The translations under genes were made by a program, and so were the position numbers. The notes below the pieces were generated by a model. It made no database searches. It had not been told where the DNA came from and was given only the letters and a program-made list of their open reading frames with translations. This document shows, piece after piece, positions 43,001-50,521 of a DNA stretch of 64,000 nucleotides. Origin of the DNA: Zavarzinia compransoris (GTDB lineage Bacteria; Pseudomonadota; Alphaproteobacteria; Zavarziniales; Zavarziniaceae); contig NZ_QGLF01000002.1 of assembly GCF_003173055.1 (NCBI RefSeq), positions 558,322-622,321 on the forward strand. The letters run 5' to 3'. Each line of letters begins with the position of its first letter. The first letter of the stretch is position 1.

Positions 43001-43135
43001 CACCACGGTCGGCAGGTCCACGACCGGCATGGAGGCGACGGGCAGGTGGAAATAGGCGACGAAGCCGAGCAGCATCACCCCGATCATGACCAGGGTGCTT
43101 GCCACGGGGCGGCGGATGAAGGGATCGGAAATCAT
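40040..43135 (-). CDS. RND efflux pump inner-membrane subunit (MdtC-like)
   Basis: A 1031-residue HAE1-type RND transporter starting at ATG 43135, four bases inside the end of the preceding RND gene (TCAT overlap on the plus strand). It has the standard layout: helix 1, a large periplasmic loop, helices 2-7, a second loop, and five C-terminal helices. The proton-relay pair Asp400-Asp401 is in GFIVDDTIVMIEN. The opening FIRRPVASTLVMIGVMLLGF and PLERQLGVIGGLTEL are typical of MdtB/MdtC. A long upstream extension of this frame is antisense-like noise inside the neighbouring gene. It probably forms a hetero-trimer with the next protein, as MdtB2C does. Confidence 0.92.
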   Translation of the reverse strand: MISDPFIRRPVASTLVMIGVMLLGFVAYFHLPVASMPVVDLPTVVVRASLPGASPETMAAAVATPLERQLGVIGGLTELTSINSVGGSTIVAQFDIDRDIDGVARDVQAAINAAAATLPADLPAPPFYIKANPNIFPVITMALASDILPAASVYDIADQILTQKLSQIPGVSQVSVSGADKTAVRVALDPVRLAALGLSTEDVRSALSAVSAMAPKGSLDGPEKSLTIAANDQLPDAAAFAAQVIAWRGNGAIRLRDVAEVTDDVTNAKVGSWLNGKRAVLVEVRKRPGANTIDVVDAVHAKLAEVRPLIPPAIEVQVVADRTKILRAGIVDLQLTLLLSTALVIMVIALFLRRFWATFIPSVTIPVAVAGTFAVMYLLGYSLDNLSIMALILAIGFIVDDTIVMIENVFRLIEQGETPMAAAARGARQIAFTVVSLTASLLAALVPILFMPGILGRFFQEFGVTLAVAIVLSAFISLTITPMMCGHLLPPRGREKPEGRTSAAIERFFTRLTDGYGRSLDAALTRPWTMLGVVVVAMVLGLSLFGVVPQGFLPKQDTGVIKGITDGPPDISFEAMRDRQGEVVRMILADPAVASVSSAVGVGLFNAMNNGSITVNLKGFGERDLSAAEVVERLRPKLARVYGIDTYLSPVDDFAVGGRAGRAAYQYTLTGPDLAKLETWVSTMRDIMRGMPELADVSTDQNANGRSAHLTIDRESAARLGVSTAEIDIALYNAFGQRQVATIYKEFDQAKVVLEVRASDRGTLDVLNRLYVTGRDGAQVPLAAVTRLETGLSPVQINHMGQLPAITIGFNLGPGVALGTAMDAIRAAAGKANAPPGITGLFAGDAKAAADANRAQGWMLLGAIVAIYLVLGMLYESYAHPLTILSTIPSSGVGALLALLVTGTEFSFIAAIALILLIGIVMKNAIMMVDFALVAERELGLSPRDAIVRAAKLRFRPITMTTMAAVFGAVPLAIGVGIGSELRQPLGIAIVGGLIAAQFVTIYTTPVVYIAVDRMRGRRRSRWLPADLPAE

Positions 43136-46100
43136 TCCGCCGCCGCCGGCTGCCCCGCTGCCGCGGCCTTGATGCGCCGTTGCAGGCGGTCGAAGGCGAG
43201 ATAGATCACCGGCGTCGTATAAAGCGTGATGATCTGCGACAGGATCAGCCCGCCGACGATGGCGATGCCCAGGGGCTGGCGGATCTCCGCCCCCGTGCCG
43301 CCGGCGACGGCCAGGGGCACGGCGCCGAGAAGGGCGGCCATGGTCGTCATCATGATCGGGCGGAAGCGCAGCAGGCAGCCGCGATAGATCGCCTCGCGCG
43401 GGGATTTGCCGTGCTGGCGCTCCTCCTCCAGCGCGAAGTCGATCATCATGATCGCATTCTTCTTCACGATGCCGATCAGCAGGATGATGCCGATCAGCGA
43501 GATCACGTCCAACTGCTTGCCGAACATCATCAAGGCCAGCAGGGCGCCGATGCCGGCGGACGGCAGGGTGGAGAGGATGGTGATCGGGTGGATGTAACTC
43601 TCGTAGAGAATGCCGAGGACGATATAGACCGTGACCACGGCGGCCAGGATCAGCAGGGCCTCGGTCTCGCGCGAGCGGCCGAATTCGGCGGCATTGCCGA
43701 CGAAACTGCCCGCGATCGCCTGGGGCATGCGGATCGCCGCCTCGGCCTCGTGGATCGCGTCCGTCGCCTCGCCCAGGGAATAGCCGGGGGCGAGGTTGAA
43801 GGAGAGCGTCACCGCTGGGAACAGGCCATGGTGCATCAGGGCCAGCGGGGTCGCCTGCTGTTCCATGCGGGTGAAGGTCGAAAGCGGCACCATCTCGCCG
43901 CTGGCCGACTTCACATAGGTGAAGCGGAAGGCCTCCGCATCCTCGCGGAAGCGCGGTGCGACCTCCAGGATCACCTGATACTGGTTGGTCTGGGTATAGA
44001 TGGTGGCGATCTGGCGCTGGCCGAAGGCATTGTAGAGTGCGTCGTTGATCGCGCCGATCGAAATGCCGAGGCGGGCCGCCGCATCGCGGTCGATGGTCAG
44101 CGCCGCCTGCAAGCCGCCGGCCTGGGCATCCGAGGCGACGTCGGTCACCGCCGCCTGGCCGCGCAGTGCGTCGAGCAGGCGGGTGGACCAGCGGTTCAGC
44201 TCGGCCGCGTCGGTCCCTTGCAGGAGATATTGATACTGGGTGCGGGCGTTGTTGATGCCGACCGTTAATTCCTGGGCCGACTGCATGTAAAGGCTGATGC
44301 CGTGGACGCCGGCGGTCGCGGCCTTCAGGCGCCGCATCACCTCGTCGGCGGAAAAGCCCCGGCTGCCGTGGGGTTTCAGCGCGATGAAGAGACGCCCGGC
44401 ATTCCCGGTGGTATTGATGGTGCCGGTGCCGACGAAGGCGGAGACGCCGGCGACGGCCGGGTCGCGGCGCACGATGTCGGCGATCTGCTGCTGCTTGGTC
44501 GCCATGGCGGCGAAGGAAATGTCGGGGGCGGAATCGGTCACGCCGATGATCAGGCCGGTGTCCTGCTGCGGCAGGAAACCCTTGGGCACCACGACATAAA
44601 GCCCGATGGTGCCGACCAGGGTGGCGACCGCCAGCCACAGCATCAGGGGCTGGCGGTCCAGGGTCCACCGCAGGGTGCGGTCGTAGAAGGCGAGGCTTTG
44701 GTCCAGCGCCCGCTCGCTCCACGCCGTCAGGCGGCCGGCGGTGCCGCCCTCCCGGTCCCGGCCGAGGAGATGGGCGCACATCATCGGCGTCAGGGTCAGG
44801 GAAACCACGGCGGAAATCGCGACGGCGGCGGACAGGGTGATGGCGAATTCGTGGAACAGCCGGCCGATCACCCCGTCCATCAGCAAGAGGGGAATGAACA
44901 CCGCGATCAGCGAGACGGTGAGCGAGACGATGGTGAAGCCGATCTGCCGCGCGCCCTTGATCGCCGCGGGCAGGGGCTTCTCGCCATCCTCGATGTGACG
45001 GACGATGTTCTCGATCATGACGATGGCATCATCGACCACGAAGCCGGTGGCGACGGTCAGGGCCATCAGCGACAGGTTGTCCAGGCTGAAGCCGACCAGC
45101 GCCATGATCCCGAAAGTGGCGATCAGGGACACCGGCAGGGTGATCGAGGGGATGATCGTCGCCCACAGTTTCCGCAGGAACAGGAAGATCACCATGACCA
45201 CGAGGGCGATCGACAAAAGCAGGGTGAACTGCACCTCGTGGATCGCGGCGCGGATCATGTCCGTGCGGTCGGTCAGCACGTCCAGCCGCACGGTCGGCGG
45301 CAGGCCGGCCTTCAGCCCGGGCAGCAGGGCGTGGATGGCATCCACCACCTCGATGATATTGGCGCCGGGCTGGCGCTGGATGTTCAGGAGCACGGCGGGC
45401 TTGCCGTCGAACCAGCCGGCCATGCGCTCGTTCTCGACGCTTTCGACCACGGTCGCGACATCGCCGAGGCGGATGGGCGCGCCGTTCCGCTCGGCGATGA
45501 TCTGGCGGCGGTAACCCTCCGCATCCAGCAATTGGTCGTCGGCGCTGATCTGGAACGATTGCCGGGGCCCGTCGATGCCGCCCTTCGGGCTGTCGACGGT
45601 GGCGAGGCGGATGGCGCTGCGCACGTCTTCCAGCGACAGGCCGAGGCCGGCCAGCGCCACCGGGTTGACCTGGATGCGCACGGCCGCCTTCTGCCCGCCC
45701 TCGATGGTGACGAGGCCGACCCCCGGCACCTGGGACAGTTTCTGCGCGACCACCGTATCGGCGAAGTCATTGACCTGGCGCAGCGGCAATTCGGCAGAGG
45801 TCATGGCCAGGATGATCACCGGCGTATCGGCCGGGTTGACCTTGCTGTAGGTCGGCCGGCTGGGCATCAGGTCCAGGGGCAGCAGGCCGCTGGCGCCGTT
45901 GATCTGGGCCTGGACGTCCTGGGCGGCGGCGTCGATCGGCCGGGTCAGGTCGAATTGCAGGGTGATCTGGCTGGTCCCGAAGGACGAGACCGAGCGCATG
46001 GTGGTCAGGCCGGAAATCTGCCCGAGACTGTGTTCCAGCGGCGTCGTCACCAGGGAGGCCATGACCTCGGGCGAGGCGCCGGGCAGTTTCGCCGTCACCT

Positions 46101-46236
46101 GGATGGTCGGGAAATCGACCGTCGGCAGGGCGGTGACCGGCAGCAGCCGGTAGCCGAGCAGGCCGAGCAGCACGATACCGAGGGTCAGCAGCGTGGTCGC
46201 CACCGGCCGGAGGATGAAGGGCCGCGCGATGTCCAT
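43132..46236 (-). CDS. RND efflux pump inner-membrane subunit (MdtB-like)
   Basis: A 1034-residue RND transporter. Its N terminus is MDIARPFILRPVATTLLTLG and the proton-relay pair Asp402-Asp403 lies in GFVVDDAIVMIEN. VNPADTPVIILAMTSAELPL is the pore-domain strand region typical of MdtB. Two adjacent RND genes behind one adaptor gene is the MdtABC arrangement. It starts 13 bases past the adaptor and overlaps the MdtC-like gene by four bases, so the stoichiometry is translationally linked. Family substrates include novobiocin, bile salts and flavonoids. An outer-membrane TolC-like partner is not in the window. Confidence 0.92.
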   Translation of the reverse strand: MDIARPFILRPVATTLLTLGIVLLGLLGYRLLPVTALPTVDFPTIQVTAKLPGASPEVMASLVTTPLEHSLGQISGLTTMRSVSSFGTSQITLQFDLTRPIDAAAQDVQAQINGASGLLPLDLMPSRPTYSKVNPADTPVIILAMTSAELPLRQVNDFADTVVAQKLSQVPGVGLVTIEGGQKAAVRIQVNPVALAGLGLSLEDVRSAIRLATVDSPKGGIDGPRQSFQISADDQLLDAEGYRRQIIAERNGAPIRLGDVATVVESVENERMAGWFDGKPAVLLNIQRQPGANIIEVVDAIHALLPGLKAGLPPTVRLDVLTDRTDMIRAAIHEVQFTLLLSIALVVMVIFLFLRKLWATIIPSITLPVSLIATFGIMALVGFSLDNLSLMALTVATGFVVDDAIVMIENIVRHIEDGEKPLPAAIKGARQIGFTIVSLTVSLIAVFIPLLLMDGVIGRLFHEFAITLSAAVAISAVVSLTLTPMMCAHLLGRDREGGTAGRLTAWSERALDQSLAFYDRTLRWTLDRQPLMLWLAVATLVGTIGLYVVVPKGFLPQQDTGLIIGVTDSAPDISFAAMATKQQQIADIVRRDPAVAGVSAFVGTGTINTTGNAGRLFIALKPHGSRGFSADEVMRRLKAATAGVHGISLYMQSAQELTVGINNARTQYQYLLQGTDAAELNRWSTRLLDALRGQAAVTDVASDAQAGGLQAALTIDRDAAARLGISIGAINDALYNAFGQRQIATIYTQTNQYQVILEVAPRFREDAEAFRFTYVKSASGEMVPLSTFTRMEQQATPLALMHHGLFPAVTLSFNLAPGYSLGEATDAIHEAEAAIRMPQAIAGSFVGNAAEFGRSRETEALLILAAVVTVYIVLGILYESYIHPITILSTLPSAGIGALLALMMFGKQLDVISLIGIILLIGIVKKNAIMMIDFALEEERQHGKSPREAIYRGCLLRFRPIMMTTMAALLGAVPLAVAGGTGAEIRQPLGIAIVGGLILSQIITLYTTPVIYLAFDRLQRRIKAAAAGQPAAAE

Positions 46237-46248
46237 CAGCGCCGCTTC

Positions 46249-47475
46249 TCAGGCATCCGGCGCGGTGGAGCCGGCGATGGGCGCATCCGGCTGCGGGGCG
46301 GCGGGGGTGGTGGCGACGCCCGGCTGCAATTTGTACTGGCCGTCGATCACGATCTTCTGGCCGGCGGCAAGGCCGGTCGCGATCAGGGCGCGGCCGTCCT
46401 GCTGGCGGGTGACGACGACCGAGCGCATGCCGGCCTTGCCCTCGCCGTCGATGGTCCAGAGATAGGCGCCGTTCGGGCCCTGCTGGATCGCGGTGGCGGC
46501 AACGCTCAGCCCCTCGTAGATCGAGACGCGCAGCCGCGCATTGACGAATTGCCCCGGCCACAGGCGCTGGCCGTCGTTGGCGAAGGTCGCCTTCAGCTTC
46601 ACCGTGCCGGTGGCCTGATCGATCTGGTTGTCGACGAGGTCGAGGCTGCCCTCGGCCAGCAGGGTCTTGTTGTCCTTGGCGAAGGCGGCGACCGGCAGGG
46701 CGCCGGCGGCCATGCCGTCCAGGATTTCCGGCAGCAGGTCGGCGTTCAGGGTGAAGACGACCGAAATCGGCTGCAACTGGGTGATGGTGACCAGCGGGTT
46801 GGCGTCGGCGGCATGAACGATATTGCCGATATCGACATTGCGGATGCCGGTGCGCCCGTCGATGGGCGCGCGGATCACGGTATCGTCCAGCTGTGCCCGG
46901 GCATGATCGACCGACGCCTTGCTGGCGGCGACCAGGGCTTCGTACTGGATGACCAGGGCGCGCTGGTTGTCGACCGACTTGCGGCTGGCGAATTCGCCGA
47001 TCTCGGTCAGGCGGCGCAGGTTCGAGCGGGCGTCGGCCAGCTGGGCCTCGTCGCGGGCGAGATTGGCGACGGCCTGCTTGAAATTGGCTTCATAGGCCCG
47101 GGGGTCGATGCGGGCCAGCAGGTCGCCGGCCTTGACCTCCTGCCCCTCACGGAAGCCGATCTCCAGGATCTCGCCGTCGATCCGCGGGCGCACCTGCACC
47201 GTGTTCGAGGCCTGGACCGTGCCGATGCCGTCGAAGAAGACGGGCACCGGCACCCGTTCCACCGTGCCGACGACGACCGGCACCGCCTCGGCACCGAGAT
47301 CGGCGAAGCCGCTGCCCCGGCCGGCGGCGCCGGCGACCAGCAGGCCGATCAGCACGCCGCCGCCGATGCCGCCCAGGATGATGCGGGTGCGCAGGTCGAG
47401 GCCCGCCCAATAACGGCGCAGGCCCTGCCAGAGGGCGGCGGCCCGGGCGCGAAGGCGAAGCTCAGGCAAGGGCAT
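46249..47475 (-). CDS. RND periplasmic adaptor protein (MdtA-like membrane fusion protein)
   Basis: A 408-residue adaptor. One N-terminal membrane span (about residues 32-53, IILGGIGGGVLIGLLVAGAA) anchors it. The lipoyl half VRPRIDGEILEIGFREGQEV follows, then a coiled-coil hairpin around 135-210 (NLARDEAQLADARSNLRRLT). After that comes the returning lipoyl half VIRAPIDGRTGIRNVDIGN and a beta-barrel. It bridges the RND pump to an outer-membrane channel. Its start overlaps the end of the glycosyltransferase gene by 14 bases, so the two are tightly coupled in one operon. Confidence 0.9.
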   Translation of the reverse strand: MPLPELRLRARAAALWQGLRRYWAGLDLRTRIILGGIGGGVLIGLLVAGAAGRGSGFADLGAEAVPVVVGTVERVPVPVFFDGIGTVQASNTVQVRPRIDGEILEIGFREGQEVKAGDLLARIDPRAYEANFKQAVANLARDEAQLADARSNLRRLTEIGEFASRKSVDNQRALVIQYEALVAASKASVDHARAQLDDTVIRAPIDGRTGIRNVDIGNIVHAADANPLVTITQLQPISVVFTLNADLLPEILDGMAAGALPVAAFAKDNKTLLAEGSLDLVDNQIDQATGTVKLKATFANDGQRLWPGQFVNARLRVSIYEGLSVAATAIQQGPNGAYLWTIDGEGKAGMRSVVVTRQQDGRALIATGLAAGQKIVIDGQYKLQPGVATTPAAPQPDAPIAGSTAPDA

Positions 47476-48769
47476 GGTCTTCCGCCGGTTGCGGGGCCGC
47501 GTTCGGCAGCAGGTTCCAGGCTTCCAGCTGGGCGATCGCCCGCTCGACGCCGTTCTCGGCGCGGATTTTCGTGCCCAGCGCCTCGGCCCGCGCCTTCATG
47601 GCGGGGTCCAGCAGGCGGGCAAGGCCGCGCTGGAAATCGCGGGCGGTGACGGTCTTGCGGTTCAGGCGCGGCGCGGCGATGCCCTTTTCCTCCAGCCGGG
47701 CCGACCAGAACGCCTGTTCGGTGATGAAGGGCATGATCAGCGACGGAATGCCGGCGCGGCAGGCGGCGGCCGTGGTGCCGGCGCCGCCGTGGTGGATGGC
47801 GGCGGCCATGCGCGGGAACAGCCAGTCGTGCGGCGCCGATTTCAGGACGAAGACATTGGGATCGGCCAGCGCCGGATCGGCGGCCAGCCCGCCCCAGCCG
47901 GTGGCGAGCACGGCGCGGCAGCCGGTTTCCTTCACCGCGGTCAGGACCTTGCGCGTCACGTCCTCTGCTTTCTGGGTCAACATGCTGCCGAATCCGATGT
48001 AAACCGGTTTGTCCCCTGCGGCGAGGAAGTTTGCAAGGTCTTCCGGCGGCGTCCAGGCATCGGCCTCGTCCAGGAACCAATAGCCGGTCACCTGGGCCAT
48101 CGCCGTCCAGTCGCGCGACCGGGGCACCACCTGCTCGCTGTAGGCATAGAGCACGCGGCGCCGGTCCGGATTATCGTCGAAATAAAGTTCCGAATAGGTT
48201 ACCGGCTTCAGCCCCAGGTCCTTGCGCACGACATCGTTGATCGCATCCTTGAACAATTGCCAGATGGTGAAGCGCAGGCCCTGGTAAAGCCCCATGTTCA
48301 GGAAGCCCGGCAGGCGGAACGGCATCGGCGGCAGCATGACCGGCGGAATGTCGCGGCAGGGCGTGATCGGCTGGAACTGCACCTGCACGGAGGGCACCTT
48401 CAGCGCCTCCGCCAGGGACAGGGCGAGCACGGTGCCCGAGCCCTGGCCGATGATCAGGTCCGTGTCCTTGCAGGCGGCCCGGCCTTCCTCCGCCCAGTGG
48501 GACGCCATGTCCATCAGCAGGCGGCGCATCAGCTTCGTGCCCTTGAACAGGTTGTTGCCGGCCTCGACCATCTCGGGCGAATTGCGCATCAGCTTTTCGT
48601 AATCCGCCGTCATGGGCGAAAAGCCGATGCCGGCGCCCCGGATCAGGCCCTCGAAGTTCCGGCCCGTGGTGATGGTGACTTCATGGCCGCGGGCTTGCAG
48701 GCCGTGGGACAGGGCGATGAAGGGGCGGACGTCGCCATGGGTGCCAACGGCAAGAATGGTGATGCGCAT
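47462..48769 (-). CDS. UGT-like GT1 glycosyltransferase (sterol/macrolide glycosyltransferase type)
   Basis: A 435-residue GT-B fold enzyme starting at ATG 48769. The N-terminal acceptor domain opens MRITILAVGTHGDVRPFIAL, as in UDP-glucose:sterol glucosyltransferases and antibiotic glycosyltransferases. The C-terminal nucleotide-sugar motif is SAPHDWLFPRMAAAIHHGGA at 311-330, continuing to GT at 332. It adds a sugar to a lipid, sterol or polyketide acceptor; the acceptor is unknown. Tight coupling to MdtA-like efflux genes suggests that the glycosylated product is what the pump exports, or that glycosylation inactivates a toxic compound (inference). Confidence 0.86.
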   Translation of the reverse strand: MRITILAVGTHGDVRPFIALSHGLQARGHEVTITTGRNFEGLIRGAGIGFSPMTADYEKLMRNSPEMVEAGNNLFKGTKLMRRLLMDMASHWAEEGRAACKDTDLIIGQGSGTVLALSLAEALKVPSVQVQFQPITPCRDIPPVMLPPMPFRLPGFLNMGLYQGLRFTIWQLFKDAINDVVRKDLGLKPVTYSELYFDDNPDRRRVLYAYSEQVVPRSRDWTAMAQVTGYWFLDEADAWTPPEDLANFLAAGDKPVYIGFGSMLTQKAEDVTRKVLTAVKETGCRAVLATGWGGLAADPALADPNVFVLKSAPHDWLFPRMAAAIHHGGAGTTAAACRAGIPSLIMPFITEQAFWSARLEEKGIAAPRLNRKTVTARDFQRGLARLLDPAMKARAEALGTKIRAENGVERAIAQLEAWNLLPNAAPQPAEDHALA

Positions 48770-48818
48770 CAAATCTACCCTGTGATCGGGAACGGCGGGA
48801 GGACGGCGCGGGGCCGGT

Positions 48819-49583
48819 TCATGCCCGGCCGCCCGCGGCGAGGTCATGATAGCCCAATTGCATGATCCTGACCGGGCCGATCGGCCGGTCGGCGGCCAAG
48901 GCGACGGCATGGCCCACCGGCCCCGCCAGTGCGGCCAGCCAGAGCGGCGCCTCGCTTTGCCGGTGGTGCAGCAGGGCGGGCGGGCGGGCCGGGTCGGCCT
49001 CGACGTCGAAGCCGGCCAGCGGCAGCGACAGGCCCATGCCCCAGGCTTTCACGCAGGCTTCCTTCGAGACCCAGGCCTGGAAGAAGCCGGCGGCGAGCCG
49101 GTCCGGCGGCAGGCGGTCGAGAACCTCGTTCTCGGCGGCGGAAAAGAAGCTGCGGGCCAATTGCCGGCAGGGAAAGCCCGGCTCGACCGCCTCGATATCG
49201 ATGCCGACCCGGCCGCCGCGGGCGATGGCGATGGTGGCATAATTGCCGCTGCGGGATGAATTGAAGTCGAAATGGCCGAGATCGGGGGCGAAGGGCCGGC
49301 CCTGGTCGTCGGCCGCCAGCACCAGCCCGGCGGGCGGGCGGCCCGCATAGGTTGACAGCACCCGCCGCAATGCCGCCCGCCCGCGCAGGAAGCGCCGGCG
49401 GTCCAGCGGCCGGCGCAGCCGCGCCGCCCGCTCCCTTTCCCACAAACTTGTAAGCAATTCAGTGTCTTCCAGGGTGCCGGCGGCCAATTCCAGGTCGATG
49501 ATCCAGGCATGGACCTCGCCCGCCGCCAGCGCGGGCGCGGCGACGGGGGCGCGGGCGCCGTCTGTCTGAAAAGCAAGGCTCAT
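48819..49583 (-). CDS. 4'-phosphopantetheinyl transferase (Sfp type)
   Basis: A 254-residue Sfp-type enzyme that loads the phosphopantetheine arm of CoA onto carrier proteins. The Mg-binding pair is Asp129 and Glu131 in VGIDIEAVEPG, and the second motif WVSKEACVKAWG places Trp171, Lys174 and Glu175. The HFDFNSSRSGNYATIAI block is a variant of the usual FNLSHS motif. The start at 49583 was chosen over 16 upstream codons. It is the promoter-proximal gene of the minus-strand operon, 49 bases before the glycosyltransferase. No acyl, peptidyl or aryl carrier protein gene is in the window, so the target must be encoded elsewhere. Confidence 0.87.
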   Translation of the reverse strand: MSLAFQTDGARAPVAAPALAAGEVHAWIIDLELAAGTLEDTELLTSLWERERAARLRRPLDRRRFLRGRAALRRVLSTYAGRPPAGLVLAADDQGRPFAPDLGHFDFNSSRSGNYATIAIARGGRVGIDIEAVEPGFPCRQLARSFFSAAENEVLDRLPPDRLAAGFFQAWVSKEACVKAWGMGLSLPLAGFDVEADPARPPALLHHRQSEAPLWLAALAGPVGHAVALAADRPIGPVRIMQLGYHDLAAGGRA

Positions 49584-49687
49584 CGGGTTGCACCCTGACC
49601 GTCCATGCCCCGCGATTGTGCGGCGCATCAAGGGCAGGGTAGGCAGTCCGGCAGCGGGACTCGCAGTGGAGATGCTTTCGTTTCGGA

Positions 49688-49786
49688 TGCAATTGCAACC
49701 AATTACCCCAAATCCGAGGCTGACGCTTTAACGAGGCGCGACATGGCGCCCCGGCACGTCGCCGTGTATATGTTTATGCATATGCA
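49688..49786. promoter_or_regulatory. Two TGCAWWTGCA-type palindromes before vapBC
   Basis: TGCAATTGCA (49688-49697) and TGCATATGCA (49777-49786) are perfect ten-base palindromes differing only in the two central bases. The second lies ten bases before the vapB start. VapB proteins commonly bind such dyads to repress their own operon, so these are operator candidates. The first could also serve the divergent PPTase operon. Confidence 0.45.
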
Positions 49787-49796
49787 AGGAGCCGCC

Positions 49797-50066
49797 ATGT
49801 CCGCCCCTCGATCCAGCGACACGACCCCGCCCAGGGAGGCCAAACTCTTCCGCAACAACAAGAGCCAGGCCGTGCGCATCCCTGCCGATTTCGAACTGCC
49901 GGGCGACAGGGTCCTGATACACCGGGAAGGCAACCGGCTCATCATCGAGCCGGTTCCGCGGAAGAACCTGCTCGATATCCTTGCCGGCCTGGACCCCCTG
50001 CCGCCCGAAGACCAATTCCCCGACATCGACAGCATGTTGTTGCCCGCACCGGACATCGACCTTTGA
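49797..50066 (+). CDS. vapB: VapB-type antitoxin (AbrB/MazE-like)
   Basis: An 89-residue protein from ATG 49797 behind AAGGAGCCGCC. The AbrB-like DNA-binding half reads EAKLFRNNKSQAVRIPADFE, followed by PGDRVLIHREGNRLIIEPVP. The C-terminal tail rich in Pro, Asp and Leu (LPPEDQFPDIDSMLLPAPDI) is the usual toxin-wrapping segment. It neutralises the PIN toxin encoded next and autorepresses the operon with it. Its stop codon overlaps the toxin start, giving translational coupling. The AT-rich leader with palindromes differs from the surrounding GC-rich DNA, consistent with a mobile toxin-antitoxin module. Confidence 0.85.
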   Translation: MSAPRSSDTTPPREAKLFRNNKSQAVRIPADFELPGDRVLIHREGNRLIIEPVPRKNLLDILAGLDPLPPEDQFPDIDSMLLPAPDIDL

Positions 50067-50467
50067 GCCGGCTCTACATGCTCGACACCCATGTCGTGTC
50101 GGCGCTGGCGCGCAATCCCCGCGGCCCGGTCGCCGGTCGAATAGCCGAGGTCGGCGCCGATGCGATCTGCGTCAGCATCATCACCGCCGCCGAACTTCGC
50201 TATGGCTGCGCCCGGAAGGGATCGCCGAGATTGCTGGCGCAGATCGAAGCCATTCTTGGCGCCCTCCAGGTCATGGTGCTCGATCTGCCCGCCGACAGCG
50301 AATATGCCGGCATCCGCTCTGAACTGGAGAAGGCGAGGACCCCCATCGGTCCCAACGACTTGCTGATCGTCGCCCATGCCTCAGCACTTGGTGCGATTCT
50401 GGTGACAGCCAACACCCGCGAGTTCACGAGGGTCGGCGCGCTGCAGGTGGAAAACTGGGTGGGCTGA
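50063..50467 (+). CDS. vapC: VapC-type PIN-domain ribonuclease toxin
   Basis: A 134-residue PIN protein. I chose TTG 50063 (TTGA overlap with the vapB stop), which gives SRLYMLDTHVVS; ATG 50078 would remove the first beta strand. Acidic active-site residues are Asp8 in MLDTHVVS, Glu44 in ITAAELRYG and Asp99 in IGPNDLLIVAHA. The end ILVTANTREFTRVGALQVEN is the conserved VapC/FitB finish. It cleaves RNA when free of antitoxin. The complete motifs suggest a functional pair. Confidence 0.85.
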   Translation: MSRLYMLDTHVVSALARNPRGPVAGRIAEVGADAICVSIITAAELRYGCARKGSPRLLAQIEAILGALQVMVLDLPADSEYAGIRSELEKARTPIGPNDLLIVAHASALGAILVTANTREFTRVGALQVENWVG

Positions 50468-50521
50468 TATTTGCCTCGCCCTGCGGCCAGGGGCGTCGTG
50501 GGGCGTTGGGGGGGAAGGTGC

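Noticed and set aside
39992-43204. Very long plus-strand open frame opposite the RND genes
   Set aside because: Its translation is Gly/Asp/His/Arg-rich and repetitive, exactly antisense to two clear RND transporters. GC-rich codon bias keeps the opposite strand free of stops. The same holds for long antisense frames at 44302-47649, 18545-21262, 6608-9295, 22416-23765 and 27342-29927.
50468-50521. Weak hairpin after vapC
   Set aside because: GCCCT/AGGGGC pairing is short and imperfect and there is no T-run, so it was not called a terminator.
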